Assembly: GCF_000377565.1 (NCBI RefSeq)
Contig: NZ_KB898353.1
Coordinates: 599,195-663,194, forward strand
DNA length: 64,000 nt
Reading direction: 5' to 3'
Source of the DNA: Rhizobium sp. 2MFCol3.1
GTDB lineage: Bacteria; Pseudomonadota; Alphaproteobacteria; Rhizobiales; Rhizobiaceae
Position numbers and translations under genes: made by a program. The first letter of the stretch is position 1. Each line of letters begins with the position of its first letter. Below are positions 1-9,541 of the stretch, piece after piece. The notes under the pieces were generated by a model. It did no database searches, was not told the DNA's origin, and saw only the letters and a list, made by a program, of their open reading frames with translations.

Positions 1-420
1 CGCGGGCACATAGTGGATGATCGGGCTTTCGAACGACAGCAGGCCTTTATCCGCGAGAATTCCGGCGAGCAGTCCTGTCAGGGACTTGGAGACGGAGAAT
101 ATGATATGGGGGCATGACGGATCGGAGTGCGGCGCCGACCAGTCGGCGATGACGCGTCCGTCTTTCATGACGACGAGTTCGTCAGCTTCGCTCTCGGCCA
201 GAAAGTCGCGCAGCGACGATGGCGCATCCTTCAGGCCCGCGAACGACACGCCTGACAGCGCGTCGAGCCCGAGTGGCCCGGTGCTTTCTCGCCCGCGCGT
301 GCCCGGAATGATTGCTGAGGGGACGATCTCGCTGACATGCTCGAAGGACCACCGGCTGTAGGGGACGGTGCGCCAGTTGGCGAGCGTCACGTCCGCGCGA
401 TTGAAGGAGATATCAGGCAT
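1..420 (-). CDS. Serine hydrolase (beta-lactamase family), 3' end outside the window
   Basis: The 140 visible N-terminal residues include a Ser-Val-Ser-Lys (SxxK-type) motif around residue 117, followed by a hydrophobic helix, as in class C beta-lactamase-fold hydrolases and 6-aminohexanoate-dimer hydrolase relatives. The ATG at 418-420 follows a GGAGAGA ribosome binding site. The gene lies 21 bases after the acetylpolyamine deacetylase and runs the same way, so it is probably the last gene of the polyamine operon. It could hydrolyse an amide or ester substrate brought in by the transporter, but the substrate is unknown. The C-terminal catalytic motifs lie outside the window. Confidence 0.8.
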   Translation of the reverse strand, partial: MPDISFNRADVTLANWRTVPYSRWSFEHVSEIVPSAIIPGTRGRESTGPLGLDALSGVSFAGLKDAPSSLRDFLAESEADELVVMKDGRVIADWSAPHSDPSCPHIIFSVSKSLTGLLAGILADKGLLSFESPIIHYVPA

Positions 421-441
421 TCCGTCTCTCTCCGCCGGCAA

Positions 442-1473
442 TCATGCGCCTTCAAAACCGGTCAGCACGCTCACTGCATTGACGCCGATCTCCTCGACGG
501 CATAGCCGCCTTCCATGACGAACAGCGTCGGAAGTCCGAGCCTGGCGATCCGCTCGCCGATCTTCGGAAAGTCCTCCGTGCTGAGCTTGAATTTGCTGAT
601 CGGATCCTTCTCGAACGTATCGACGCCAAGCGAAACGACCACCACATCAGGCGCGTAGGAAAGCAGTCTGCCGCAGGCGTCGTCCATGGACTGGCTCCAC
701 CTCGTCCAGTCGGTGCCGAAGCGCATGGGGTAGTTGAGGTTGAAGCCTTCGCCGGCGCCGATGCCCCGCTCGTCGGCATGGCCGAGGAAATAGGGATACT
801 CCTGCATCGGATCGGCATGCAGGTTTATGACCTGGACGTCGTCACGCGCGTAGAAAATCTCCTGCGTGCCGTTGCCGTGGTGGTAGTCCACGTCGAGGAT
901 CGATACCCGCCTGGCGCCGTTGTCTCGCAGCCATTGCGCGGCCACGGCGGCGTTGTTGATGTAGCAATAGCCGCCCATGAAGCCGGCGCCGGCATGGTGG
1001 CCGGGCGGGCGGCAGAGCGCGAAGGCGGCGTGTTCGCCGGATTGCACGAGGCTGGCTGCCGTCAGCGCCACGTCATGAGAGGATTTGATCGCATCCCACG
1101 AGCCCTCGACGATGCCGCAGCCGGCATCGAACGAGTAATAGCCGAGCAGACCATCGATGAATTCGGGCAGCACGTCGCCGCGCAGGCCGCGTGTCGGCCA
1201 TGTGAATGGCAGCGCCGTTCCGCTGCGTCCTTCCGCCGTCCAGCGATCCCAGATCGTCGGCAGGAAATCGAGATAGTCCTGACGGTGAACCCGCGCCGCT
1301 GTCGTCAGATCGTGCTCCGTCGGCTCGACGATCGCGCCGAGTCCGACCGCCGCGACACGGGCGGCGATGTACTCCGCCCGGGATGTCAGCTCGAAGCCGG
1401 GCACAATGGCGCCTGCCACAAGCTCGAGCTGGTTGGCGTGGCCGCGATGGCGGGGGGAAAAGACGGTCTTCAT
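442..1473 (-). CDS. Acetylpolyamine amidohydrolase (histone deacetylase superfamily)
   Basis: The 343-residue protein is close in length and motif order to Mycoplana ramosa acetylpolyamine amidohydrolase, a zinc enzyme that releases acetate from N-acetylated putrescine, cadaverine and spermidine. The RPPGHH motif places the catalytic histidines at about 159 and 160. The zinc ligands are Asp196 and His198 (DVDYHHGNGT) and Asp285 (GVDTFEKDP), and the active-site Tyr is about 324 (EGGYA). I chose the ATG at 1473, where homology starts. An in-frame ATG at 1485 is possible, and neither has a strong ribosome binding site. It follows the putrescine-type binding protein gene, so uptake and deacetylation appear to be coupled. 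Confidence 0.9.
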   Translation of the reverse strand: MKTVFSPRHRGHANQLELVAGAIVPGFELTSRAEYIAARVAAVGLGAIVEPTEHDLTTAARVHRQDYLDFLPTIWDRWTAEGRSGTALPFTWPTRGLRGDVLPEFIDGLLGYYSFDAGCGIVEGSWDAIKSSHDVALTAASLVQSGEHAAFALCRPPGHHAGAGFMGGYCYINNAAVAAQWLRDNGARRVSILDVDYHHGNGTQEIFYARDDVQVINLHADPMQEYPYFLGHADERGIGAGEGFNLNYPMRFGTDWTRWSQSMDDACGRLLSYAPDVVVVSLGVDTFEKDPISKFKLSTEDFPKIGERIARLGLPTLFVMEGGYAVEEIGVNAVSVLTGFEGA

Positions 1474-1500
1474 CAAAACATCCATCTGCTGGAAAATGGT

Positions 1501-1530
1501 GGCACCCCGCGCCAGCAAGGGCGGGGTGCC
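1501..1530 (-). terminator. Intergenic hairpin between binding protein and deacetylase genes
   Basis: A perfect 10-bp stem (GGCACCCCGC with its complement) and 10-base loop lie just after the binding-protein stop codon. There is no T run. In ABC operons such stems often stabilise the upstream binding-protein mRNA or attenuate downstream genes, and either role is inference here. Confidence 0.55.
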
Positions 1531-1540
1531 GAGATCGGGC

Positions 1541-2581
1541 TTACTTCTGCAGCTCGGTCCAGATCTTGGTGTAAAGCGCCTGAACATCAGGCGGGCAGGT
1601 CTGGGATGGCACGCCGACCGACGCGAACTCGGCCGGAATGTTGATCTCCGGTGCATTCTTCATGTCCTCGGGCATGAATTTGTCGGAGCCGGCGATGCCG
1701 TTTGCATAGCGGTGGAAGCCGGAATTCATGCCGGCGTTTTCAGGATCCATCATGAAGTTCTGGAACAGCTTGGCGTTCTCGACGTTCTTGGCGTCCTTGA
1801 GGACGGAGAGATTATCGCTCCAGTTGACGTAGCCTTCCTTGGGATAGCCGAACTTGATCGCGGGGTTCTTGAGGCGCTGGCGGAAGGCCGAGCCATTCCA
1901 GTCGCTCGATGCCGCGAAGTCGCCCGAGCCCATCTTCTCGATGGTGCCGTATTCCATCGCCACCCAGTCTGGCTTGGCCTTCAGGAGCGTATCGCGCACT
2001 TTCTTGAGCACGGCGAGATCGCCGGTGCACTTCTTGCCGCCATTATAGAGCACGGCCGCGTCGATAACGTCGGTCATTTCGGGGACGACGTTGACCTTGC
2101 CCTTCAGCTCCGCCGGCGTGTCGAAGATGATGCCCCAGGTGTTGATGTCACCCTTGTAGACGTCGGTGTTCACGACCGTGCCGACGATACCCATCGCCCA
2201 CGGAACGGTGTATTTGCGACCGGGGTCGAAGTCGGGGTTGGCCCATTCCTTGGCCACGTTCTTGAAGTTTTCCATCTTGTCCGGATCGGTCTGAAGCAGC
2301 AGACCCTCGGAAATCCAGATCGGAATGTAGTTCTGCGAGGGGACGACCATGTCGAAGCCGGAGCCGCCCTGGCGAACCTTGGCAAGCGCCGTGTCGTTGG
2401 AATCATAGTCGGTGATCGTCACCTTGACCTTGTACTTGTCCTCGAACTTCTTGATCATCTCGGGGCTGGTGTAGTTGCCCCAGTTGTAGATGTTGAGCTC
2501 ACCCTCGGCGTGGGCAAGGCCCGCGGTGCCAAGAAGTGCCGCCATAAGGGCGATTGTCGAAGTCATCCGTTTCATGCGCAT
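1541..2581 (-). CDS. Polyamine-type ABC transporter, periplasmic binding protein (PotF/PotD family)
   Basis: The 346-residue protein begins with a signal peptide: basic start, hydrophobic stretch and likely cleavage after Ala-His-Ala at about residue 25. The mature protein opens with the ELNIYNWGNY pattern typical of spermidine/putrescine-binding proteins, followed by a GFDMVVPS segment. I chose the ATG at 2581 because AGAGGGA lies just upstream. Longer in-frame starts would overlap the upstream permease. It delivers substrate to the two permeases encoded immediately upstream. Given the adjacent deacetylase, the ligand may be an acetylated polyamine, which is inference. Confidence 0.88.
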   Translation of the reverse strand: MRMKRMTSTIALMAALLGTAGLAHAEGELNIYNWGNYTSPEMIKKFEDKYKVKVTITDYDSNDTALAKVRQGGSGFDMVVPSQNYIPIWISEGLLLQTDPDKMENFKNVAKEWANPDFDPGRKYTVPWAMGIVGTVVNTDVYKGDINTWGIIFDTPAELKGKVNVVPEMTDVIDAAVLYNGGKKCTGDLAVLKKVRDTLLKAKPDWVAMEYGTIEKMGSGDFAASSDWNGSAFRQRLKNPAIKFGYPKEGYVNWSDNLSVLKDAKNVENAKLFQNFMMDPENAGMNSGFHRYANGIAGSDKFMPEDMKNAPEINIPAEFASVGVPSQTCPPDVQALYTKIWTELQK

Positions 2582-2597
2582 GTTCCCTCTCTTGTTT

Positions 2598-3398
2598 TCA
2601 GGCACGTTTTCGATTGACGACAAAGAAGATGGAGACCACGAGGATCGACAGGCCGAGAAACAGCGTCGAGATCGCGTTCATTTCGGGCGTGATGGAGCGG
2701 CGGATCTGGCCGAGCATGTAGGTCGGAAGCGTGTCCTGGCCGGCGGATTTGACGAACTCGGTGATGACGACATCGTCGAGCGAAATGACGAAGGCCAGCA
2801 TGAAGCCGGCGAGAATGCCCGGCCATAGCAGCGGCAGCGTGACATGGCGGAATGCCTTCCACGGCGTGGCGTAGAGGTCGGCCGCCGCCTTCTCCAGCGT
2901 CAGATCCATGTTTTCGAGCCGCGCGCGGATCGGCAGATAGGCAAAGGGGATGCAGAAGGCCGTATGGGCGGCGATCAGATAGCCGATGCCGGCGTAACCG
3001 GTCCAGATCTTGATGCGGGCGAAGAAGATCAGAAGCGCGACGGCGGTGACGATCTCCGGGATCATAAGCGGCTGGTTGATGAAGGCATACTTCATCGTCA
3101 GGCCGCGATAGGGCGCGGTCCGCGTGGTCGCCAGCGCCGCCATCGTCGCCGCGATCGTCGAGACGACGGCGGCAATCGCAGCGATCTGCAGCGAACGCAG
3201 CGAGGCGTCGATCACCTGCTTGTTCTCGAAGGCCTTCTGGAACCAGCGCAGCGATATGCCGTCGAACGAAGCGAGCGACTCACCGGCGTTGAACGAATAG
3301 AAAACCAGCACGCCGATCGGCAGATAGAGCGCCGCGAAGCAGATCATCGCTATTGTGGTGAAGCCGCGCTGGCGCCGGATGGAGAAGGATCTAGCCAT
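2598..3398 (-). CDS. Polyamine-type ABC transporter permease (PotI/PotC-like)
   Basis: This 266-residue integral membrane protein has about six hydrophobic segments. Its EAA loop, with EKAAADLYATPWKAFRHVTLP at about residues 150-170, contacts the ATPase. It belongs to the binding-protein-dependent permease family and would pair with the preceding permease to form the inner-membrane channel. Its start overlaps the end of the upstream permease gene by 8 bases, which suggests translational coupling. Confidence 0.88.
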   Translation of the reverse strand: MARSFSIRRQRGFTTIAMICFAALYLPIGVLVFYSFNAGESLASFDGISLRWFQKAFENKQVIDASLRSLQIAAIAAVVSTIAATMAALATTRTAPYRGLTMKYAFINQPLMIPEIVTAVALLIFFARIKIWTGYAGIGYLIAAHTAFCIPFAYLPIRARLENMDLTLEKAAADLYATPWKAFRHVTLPLLWPGILAGFMLAFVISLDDVVITEFVKSAGQDTLPTYMLGQIRRSITPEMNAISTLFLGLSILVVSIFFVVNRKRA

Positions 3399-4311
3399 GC
3401 CGGTTCTCCTGCCCGCCGGCGTTGCGCACGTAGAAGAGCAGGGCGATCATCACGACCATCATCAGCGTGATCGACAATGCCGAGCCGAGCGGCCAGTTGC
3501 GCCCCTGGCCGAACTGCAGTTCGATAAGGTTGCCGAGCATCAGGTTCTTGCCGCCGCCGAGGATGCTGGGGGTGACGTAGGCGCCGAGCGCCGGGATGAA
3601 GACGAGGATGGAGCCAGCGATGATGCCCGGCTTGACCAGCGGAATGATGATGCGGCGCAGGACCTTGGAAGGCGTGGCGTAAAGATCGTATCCCGCCTCG
3701 ACCAAACGGAAATCGATCTTCTCCATGCTGGCATAGAGCGGCAGGACCATCAGCGGCAGGTAGACATAGACCATGCCAGTGAGGATCGCGCCGTCGGTGA
3801 AAAGCATCTGGATCGGCTTCGAAATCAGCCCGAAGCGCATGAGCAAGCCGTTGATCAGCCCCTCATTGCGAATGATCTCCAGGATCGCGAAGGTGCGGAT
3901 CAGAAGGTTGGTCCAGAAAGGGATGGTGATCAAAAGCAGCCAGAGCTCGCGGGTCGTCTCGCGGCGGGTGGCGATGAAATAGGCGGTCGGGAAGCCGATG
4001 GCGAGCGTCAGCAGCGTGGTGGCAAGCGAAAGGACGACCGAGCGGATGAAGATCGAGACATGAGCGTCGGCCATGGATAGCGAGCCGTCGAAAATGTCCT
4101 GCTGCAGCGCGACGTTGATCCAACCCTCGATGGATGGCACCCAGACGACATCGCCGTAAGGCCCCGGCGTCAGGAAGGAATAGGCGACGACGATCAGAAG
4201 CGGACCGCTCGCGGCCGCAAGAATGATCAGCAGGGCGGGCAGCGAAAGAAGCCAGCGCGTCCGGATGTCCCGGCTCTTTTCCGCTTCGATCACGTCCGCC
4301 ACATGGGTCAT
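3391..4311 (-). CDS. Polyamine-type ABC transporter permease (PotH/PotB-like)
   Basis: This 306-residue permease has a cytoplasmic N terminus of about 20 residues, six hydrophobic segments, and an EAGYDLYATPSKVLRRIIIP coupling loop near residues 200-220. It is the first permease of the transporter and ends 8 bases inside the second. Only one base separates it from the ATPase gene upstream, so ATPase, both permeases and the binding protein form one transcription unit. The order matches potGHI arrangements with the binding protein last. Confidence 0.88.
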   Translation of the reverse strand: MTHVADVIEAEKSRDIRTRWLLSLPALLIILAAASGPLLIVVAYSFLTPGPYGDVVWVPSIEGWINVALQQDIFDGSLSMADAHVSIFIRSVVLSLATTLLTLAIGFPTAYFIATRRETTRELWLLLITIPFWTNLLIRTFAILEIIRNEGLINGLLMRFGLISKPIQMLFTDGAILTGMVYVYLPLMVLPLYASMEKIDFRLVEAGYDLYATPSKVLRRIIIPLVKPGIIAGSILVFIPALGAYVTPSILGGGKNLMLGNLIELQFGQGRNWPLGSALSITLMMVVMIALLFYVRNAGGQENRHG

Positions 4312-4312
4312 G

Positions 4313-5413
4313 TCAGCTCCTCAGCACCCTGGCGGCATTGGGCTCGATCGCGACGCCAACCCTGTCACCCTCGGCGTACCGCGCCGCCTGCAGCGGCTTG
4401 TTCTGCTCGCGCAGCGTGAACAGCGTTTCGTTGTCGGCAAGGCGAACGTGATAATGCGTATCCGTGCCGAAATAGACGATCGTCTCCAACGTGCCCGTCA
4501 TCTGGCAGCGTTCATGATCCGCCGGCCCGCAAAGGGCGGCGTGTTCCGGCCGCAGCACCAGGGTCACCTCTCCGTCATCGGAAAAGTTGCTGGGCATCGT
4601 CGCCGAAATGCGACCGGCAGCGGCAGTTTCCACTTCCGCGATCCCTGAATTCACCGCGTGAATGCGCCCCTTCAGAAAATTCGTCTCGCCGATGAAATCC
4701 GCCACGAAGCGGTCGGTCGGCGCATCGTAGATTTCTCTGGGGTTGCCGACCTGCAGGATCTTTCCCGCCGACATCACGGCGATGCGGTCCGACATGGTCA
4801 GTGCTTCTTCCTGGTCGTGGGTGACGAAGATGAAGGTGATCCCGGTTTCGGCTTGCAGGCGCTTCAGCTCAATCTGCATGTCCTTGCGCAGCTTGTAGTC
4901 CAGCGCCGACAAGGGTTCGTCGAGCAGAAGCACCTTCGGCTGCGGCGCCAGCGCGCGGGCAAGCGCTACGCGCTGCTGCTGGCCGCCGGAAATTTGGCTG
5001 GTACGGCGGTTGGCGAGCGCTTCCATGCGCACCAGTTTCAGCATCGCCGCGACCCGGTCGCGGATCTCCTGCTTCGGTCGGCCAAGCATGGTCAGGCCGA
5101 AGCCGATGTTTTCGGCGACCGTCATGTGCGGGAACAGCGCGTAGCTCTGGAAGACCGTGTTGATCGGCCGCTTGAATGGTGGCATGGCGGCGATGTTATC
5201 GCCGTTCAGCATGATCTCGCCTGATGTCGGGTATTCGAAGCCGGCGATCAGGCGCAGGAGCGTTGTCTTGCCGCAGCCAGACGGCCCCAAAAGGGTGAAA
5301 AACTCGTTCTGCCGGATGGAAACCGATGCGTCGTCTACCGCGGAAAATGCGTACTCACCAAAGCCGAACACCTTGGAAACACTGCGAATCTCAATCGCGT
5401 TCAATCCCGCCAT
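4313..5413 (-). CDS. Polyamine-type ABC transporter ATP-binding protein (PotA/PotG-like)
   Basis: The 366-residue ATPase has Walker A GPSGCGKT at residues 43-50, a Q-loop in [13 protein letters not shown] signature ISGGQQQR near 141-148 and Walker B LLLDEP near 162-167. The C-terminal third, from about residue 240, is a TOBE-type regulatory domain, as in PotA. It energises uptake through the two permeases encoded just downstream. The amidohydrolase gene upstream runs in the same direction with a 117-base gap, so it could share a transcript or the ATPase could have its own promoter. Confidence 0.9.
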   Translation of the reverse strand: MAGLNAIEIRSVSKVFGFGEYAFSAVDDASVSIRQNEFFTLLGPSGCGKTTLLRLIAGFEYPTSGEIMLNGDNIAAMPPFKRPINTVFQSYALFPHMTVAENIGFGLTMLGRPKQEIRDRVAAMLKLVRMEALANRRTSQISGGQQQRVALARALAPQPKVLLLDEPLSALDYKLRKDMQIELKRLQAETGITFIFVTHDQEEALTMSDRIAVMSAGKILQVGNPREIYDAPTDRFVADFIGETNFLKGRIHAVNSGIAEVETAAAGRISATMPSNFSDDGEVTLVLRPEHAALCGPADHERCQMTGTLETIVYFGTDTHYHVRLADNETLFTLREQNKPLQAARYAEGDRVGVAIEPNAARVLRS

Positions 5414-5530
5414 ATGCGGCCCACTCGTGGTTGCTGATGCTGCTGTTCCCGCCTTTTCGGCTTTTGGCTAGGTGACCACACGCGTTCTGCGTTGACAACC
5501 AGATTTTACGCTTCCGGTAGAAAATATTTA

Positions 5531-7216
5531 TCAATCGGAAAAACTAATATACCCGCCGCAGATCGTCGTCACAGGCTTGACGGTGTCGAGATCATCGGGG
5601 TCGATCGCCTCGATATCGCTGTCGAGAATGACGAGGTCGGCGAGGTAACCTTGCCTGATCATGCCCTTGCGATCCTCCTTGAACTCGGCGTAAGCGCCCT
5701 CGACGCAATAGGCGGCGAGCGCTTCCGACAACGAGAAGGATTGATCCGGATCGCTGTCGCTCCAGCGCCTGCGCGTCACCGCCGCCTTGAGGCCCACGAG
5801 TGGATCGATCGGCGAAACCGGCCAATCGGATGCGAAGCAGATATGGGCCCCGGCGTCCTTCAGCGTGCGCCAGGCGTAGCTGACCGGCCAGCGGTCCTTG
5901 CCGATACGCGAGATCGTCGGCTCCAGCGGCAGGCCCGCGCAACCCGGCGGATGGGGAGGCTGCATGGAGGCGATGACGCCGAGCTCTGCAAAACGATTGA
6001 TGTCGTCTGGATGCACGACCTCGATATGTTCGATGCGATGGCGGCTGTCGCGCGCACCGTTTTCCTCGCGCGCCGCCGCATAACCATCCAGCACTGCCCG
6101 CACGGCGCCATCGCCGATGGCGTGGACGGCGATCTGCAGGCCGCGCCGATCGGCCTCGACGGCGACCGCGCGAAACGCCTCCGGCGTGAAGAGACCCTCG
6201 CCACGATCGCCGGGCTTGTCGGCGTATGGCTCGACCATCACGGCGGTGCCGCTTTCGATCACGCCGTCGTAGAAGAGCTTGACGAGGCCGGAAGAGAGCC
6301 AGTCGCTCTTGTAGCTGGCCGCCATGTCTGAGGCTTTCTTGAGCATGTCGAGCGACATGAAATTCTTGAAATGAAAGGGGATCTGCACGCGGCAGGGCAG
6401 GTGGCCATCCTCCTTCTCGATCGCGGCGAGCAGCTGCAGCTGATAGAGGTTGCCGTCCATGTTCTGGACGGTGGTGATACCGTGGCGGGCACAGTAGGCA
6501 AGGCCCGTTCGCATCACGGCAATGTCCTGCGCCCACTGCGCGGCATCCGGATAGGGCTCGGGCTCGCCGCCGGTCGACAGCCCTAGCCGGTAGCGGTCGA
6601 AACCGCCGGCGGCCTGAAGCGGGCTGAAGGCTTCCATTTCCCGGAGTTCGCCGGTTGCCAGCCCGTCGGCGCCCAGCACAACCTCGTTGCCGGGCCTGAG
6701 GTCGGCGCCGTGGAGAATGCCGACCAGCTCAAGCGCAACAGTGTTTGCCCAGGCCGTATGATGGTCTGGCGCGAAGAGGACGAGCGGTTGGTTGGGCAGG
6801 ATGGCATCCAGATGCTTGCGGGTCAGCGGCTCTGTCTCGCCGAGAATATTGTAGTCGACGCCCTGGGCGAAAAGCACCTTCTGCGTTTGGCGTCCCTGCG
6901 CATAGTCACCGATGGCCTCGGTCAGCGCAGCCAAGCCTGTTACGCCCTTCAGCTGCAGATGATCCAGCTCGGCGGCGCCGGAAAACAGGTGCATGTGATT
7001 TTCGGAGAAACCCGGCAGAACCGTTCTGTCGTGCGCGTCGATCAACCGCGTTGCGGGGCCGCGATGGGCCTTTATCTCCTCGTTCGTACCGACGGCGATG
7101 ATCCTTCCATCGCCGAGCGCCACTGCCTGTGCGCGAGAGTGATTGGGATCGAGGGTAAGGATGCGGGCGTTGATTACGATGATGTCGGCCGTCGATGTCA
7201 TGGGGTGCTCGCTCAT
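5531..7216 (-). CDS. Metal-dependent amidohydrolase, YtcJ-like (amidohydrolase 3 family)
   Basis: The 561-residue protein has the amidohydrolase TIM-barrel pattern: a beta-rich N terminus, then PGFSENHMH with metal-binding His74 and His76, a central DGVIESGTA segment, IEHIEVVH, and ASDWPVSPIDP near the C terminus. These are characteristic of YtcJ/LAF3-type exoenzyme-like amidohydrolases, whose substrates are mostly unknown. It heads the polyamine-type operon and is divergent from a LysR gene. The start is uncertain: ATG codons at 7288, 7216 and 7201 are all in frame and none has a clear ribosome binding site. Confidence 0.85.
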   Translation of the reverse strand: MSEHPMTSTADIIVINARILTLDPNHSRAQAVALGDGRIIAVGTNEEIKAHRGPATRLIDAHDRTVLPGFSENHMHLFSGAAELDHLQLKGVTGLAALTEAIGDYAQGRQTQKVLFAQGVDYNILGETEPLTRKHLDAILPNQPLVLFAPDHHTAWANTVALELVGILHGADLRPGNEVVLGADGLATGELREMEAFSPLQAAGGFDRYRLGLSTGGEPEPYPDAAQWAQDIAVMRTGLAYCARHGITTVQNMDGNLYQLQLLAAIEKEDGHLPCRVQIPFHFKNFMSLDMLKKASDMAASYKSDWLSSGLVKLFYDGVIESGTAVMVEPYADKPGDRGEGLFTPEAFRAVAVEADRRGLQIAVHAIGDGAVRAVLDGYAAAREENGARDSRHRIEHIEVVHPDDINRFAELGVIASMQPPHPPGCAGLPLEPTISRIGKDRWPVSYAWRTLKDAGAHICFASDWPVSPIDPLVGLKAAVTRRRWSDSDPDQSFSLSEALAAYCVEGAYAEFKEDRKGMIRQGYLADLVILDSDIEAIDPDDLDTVKPVTTICGGYISFSD

Positions 7217-7363
7217 GAAGGAATGGATGCGAGCTAAACCGATGACGATGATGAATTCAACCGGCTTTCGGCCAGTCTGACTGCGCATCGATGGAAATTA
7301 GCACTGGTGACATCCATGCTTGGGGTGCTAAGTTCGGGATCAAATTATGCGATGGATTCATGT

Positions 7364-8254
7364 ATGAAGCGCGACGAACTCGGAGACCTTGCCGCCTTCT
7401 TGATGGTGGCTGAAGAGCGCAGTTTTACGCGCGCGGCGGCGCAGCTTGGCACATCGCAATCCTCGCTCAGCCACACGGTTCGCCGTCTCGAGGAGCGGAT
7501 GGGCGTGCGCCTGCTGACGAGGACGACGCGCAACGTGTCGCCGACGGAAGCGGGCGAGCAGCTCGTCGAGACGTTGCGGCCCGCGTTCAACGATATTCGC
7601 GGCCGGATCGACGCTTTGAGCGCGATGCGGCAAAAGCCCGCCGGCACGATCCGTATCACGTCGAGCCGGCACGCAGCCGAGACCATTCTGATGCCGGCCG
7701 CCAAGCGGCTGATGGGCGAGTATCCCGATATCAGCATCGAGATTTCGATCGAGCAGCGGCTGATCGATCTGGTGGCCGAACGCTACGATGCCGGTGTTCG
7801 GCTGGGGGAGCGGGTCGAGAAAGACATGATCGCGGTCAAGATAGGGCCGGAGCTGCGGATGGTGGTCGCCGGATCGCCTGAGTATTTCGAGCGGCATCCA
7901 AAGCCGGTGACGCCGCATGACTTGACGCACCACACCTGCATCAACCTGCGGCTCCCCACGCTCGGCGGCCTTTACGCCTGGGAGTTCGAAAAGGACGGCC
8001 GGCCGCTCAACGTGCGCGTCGAGGGGCAATTCATTTGCAACGATGTGCCGATGATCATCGACGCTGCACTCAGCGGCCTGGGCCTGACGTGCCTGCCGGA
8101 CGATCACCTGGATCCGCTGGTCAACGAAGGAAAACTGATCAAGGTTCTCGACGACTGGTCGCCGCCGTTTCCCGGCTATCACCTTTATTATCCTAGCCGA
8201 CGTCTCGCCTCGCCGGCCTTCGCGCTTCTGGTCGATGCGCTGCGCTATCGGTGA
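7364..8254 (+). CDS. LysR-family transcriptional regulator
   Basis: About 296 residues. The N-terminal winged helix-turn-helix contains SFTRAAAQLGTSQSSLSHTV, the canonical LysR recognition helix, and the rest is a substrate-binding-type effector domain. It is divergent from the amidohydrolase and polyamine-type operon, the arrangement expected for a regulator of that operon, so it may respond to a polyamine or amide ligand. I prefer the ATG at 7364, close to the DNA-binding domain. An ATG at 7352 and a longer start at 7307 are also open. Confidence 0.88.
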   Translation: MKRDELGDLAAFLMVAEERSFTRAAAQLGTSQSSLSHTVRRLEERMGVRLLTRTTRNVSPTEAGEQLVETLRPAFNDIRGRIDALSAMRQKPAGTIRITSSRHAAETILMPAAKRLMGEYPDISIEISIEQRLIDLVAERYDAGVRLGERVEKDMIAVKIGPELRMVVAGSPEYFERHPKPVTPHDLTHHTCINLRLPTLGGLYAWEFEKDGRPLNVRVEGQFICNDVPMIIDAALSGLGLTCLPDDHLDPLVNEGKLIKVLDDWSPPFPGYHLYYPSRRLASPAFALLVDALRYR

Positions 8255-8381
8255 CGCGCGCTACTCAGCCGCTTATGAACCATTCGCATAACGACATGCG
8301 GCAGAGTGCCTCTAGTCGATGGCTCTCGGGTGGCCTATTTCGCTCCATCATGAATCCAATCAAATCTCAGGAGTGATATCC

Positions 8382-8783
8382 ATGGAAATCAGAAAGAGTG
8401 GAGCACAGGCCTCCGCCAAAGGACCTGAAGACTACTTCACCGGCACGGTACGCATCGACGCGCCCTTCGGTGGCAGCGGTGATCTTAGCGGAGCGACCGT
8501 GACGTTCGAGCCGGGCGCGCGCACCGCGTGGCACACGCATCCGCTCGGCCAGACCCTGGTCGTGCTTTCCGGTCTGGGCCTGGTTCAGCGCGAAGGCGGC
8601 AAGGTCGAGGAAATTCGCCCCGGCGACATCGTCTGGTTCGAGCCCGGTGAGAAGCACTGGCATGGCGCATCGCCCAGCTGCGCGATGAGCCATCTGGCGA
8701 TCGCTGAAAAGAAGGACGGCTCCGCCGTCACCTGGATGGAGAAGGTGGCCGACGAAGATTACCAGGGCCGAAGCGCATCATGA
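8382..8783 (+). CDS. Small cupin protein, similar to manganese cupin hydroxynitrile lyases
   Basis: The 133-residue protein is a single cupin barrel. Motif 1 is [17 protein letters not shown] and motif 2 is [16 protein letters not shown], giving the His ligands for a mononuclear metal. The arrangement resembles the GtHNL-type (R)-mandelonitrile lyase cupins and relatives fused to carboxymuconolactone decarboxylases, but activity cannot be inferred from sequence alone. The ATG at 8382 follows AGGAGTG, and an earlier in-frame ATG at 8319 lacks a site. The stop overlaps the next start by 4 bases (ATGA), so the two genes are translationally coupled. Confidence 0.88.
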   Translation: MEIRKSGAQASAKGPEDYFTGTVRIDAPFGGSGDLSGATVTFEPGARTAWHTHPLGQTLVVLSGLGLVQREGGKVEEIRPGDIVWFEPGEKHWHGASPSCAMSHLAIAEKKDGSAVTWMEKVADEDYQGRSAS

Positions 8784-9481
8784 AGCCACACATCATCTGC
8801 CACATGATGACCTCGCTCGACGGCGGCCTGCATCCCAGCCGCTGGACCGCCAGCCCGGATGGCAATCGCGCTGGATGGTCGGCCACATACGAGGATATAC
8901 ACAAGCGCTTTGGCGCAGATGGGTGGCTGGTAGGTCGCGTCACCATGGCCGAAATGTCAAAGGCTGGCCCGCATGCGCCAGAGGGACCGTTTGACGTCAA
9001 TCGCTCGCTGCATGTCGCCGACCCGGACGCCAGGAGCTTTGCCATCGCGGTCGATCAGCACGGCAAGCTGCATTTCAATGGCAGTGATTTCGATGGCGAT
9101 CATGTGATTGTCCTGCTCGGCAAGGATGTCAGCGATCAGCATCTTGCCGAACTCGTGGCCGACGGCGTGTCCTATATCGTGTCCGACGGGCAAGAGATGG
9201 ATCTATACAGCCTGCTGGAAACACTGGGACGCGAATTCAATATCCGCCGTCTGCTTCTGGAAGGCGGAGCCGGTGTCAACGGTTCTTTCTTCGCGGCGGG
9301 CCTGGTCGATGAACTGAGCCTGCTCGTGGCGCCAGCCGTCGATGCGCGCAAGGGAAGTGACCGTTTCATCGAGTATGGGCAGGATGGCCTGGCAGGCAAA
9401 TGCGAGCTTTCGCTGCTCTCCTGCGACAGCCTTAGTGACGGTCTGCTGCATCTGAAATATGCCGTAAAGGCTTCGGCCTAG
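8780..9481 (+). CDS. Dihydrofolate reductase / RibD C-terminal family reductase
   Basis: The 233-residue protein begins with a beta-strand followed by [13 protein letters not shown], as in the RibD reductase domain, and contains a glycine-rich [13 protein letters not shown] segment near residues 160-175 that binds NADPH in this family. Stand-alone members reduce pterin-like or other heterocyclic substrates, and the real substrate is unknown. Its start overlaps the stop of the cupin gene, so the pair likely works together. The gene ends at a strong hairpin. Confidence 0.85.
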   Translation: MKPHIICHMMTSLDGGLHPSRWTASPDGNRAGWSATYEDIHKRFGADGWLVGRVTMAEMSKAGPHAPEGPFDVNRSLHVADPDARSFAIAVDQHGKLHFNGSDFDGDHVIVLLGKDVSDQHLAELVADGVSYIVSDGQEMDLYSLLETLGREFNIRRLLLEGGAGVNGSFFAAGLVDELSLLVAPAVDARKGSDRFIEYGQDGLAGKCELSLLSCDSLSDGLLHLKYAVKASA

Positions 9482-9490
9482 TCTGCAGAG

Positions 9491-9520
9491 AGCGTTGCGC
9501 CGAGCTTGGCGCAACGCTTT
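9491..9520 (+). terminator. Terminator between convergent genes
   Basis: An 11-bp perfect stem (AGCGTTGCGCC / GGCGCAACGCT) with a 6-base loop is followed by TT on the plus strand. It lies between the reductase gene and the convergent carboxylesterase gene and may serve both. Confidence 0.7.
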
Positions 9521-9541
9521 AGCCTTTGCAGGAGCCTCGAA

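Noticed and set aside
337..1644. Plus-strand 435-codon ORF over the deacetylase gene
   Set aside because: It is antisense to a strong homologue with intact catalytic residues and has no ribosome binding site or family motifs.
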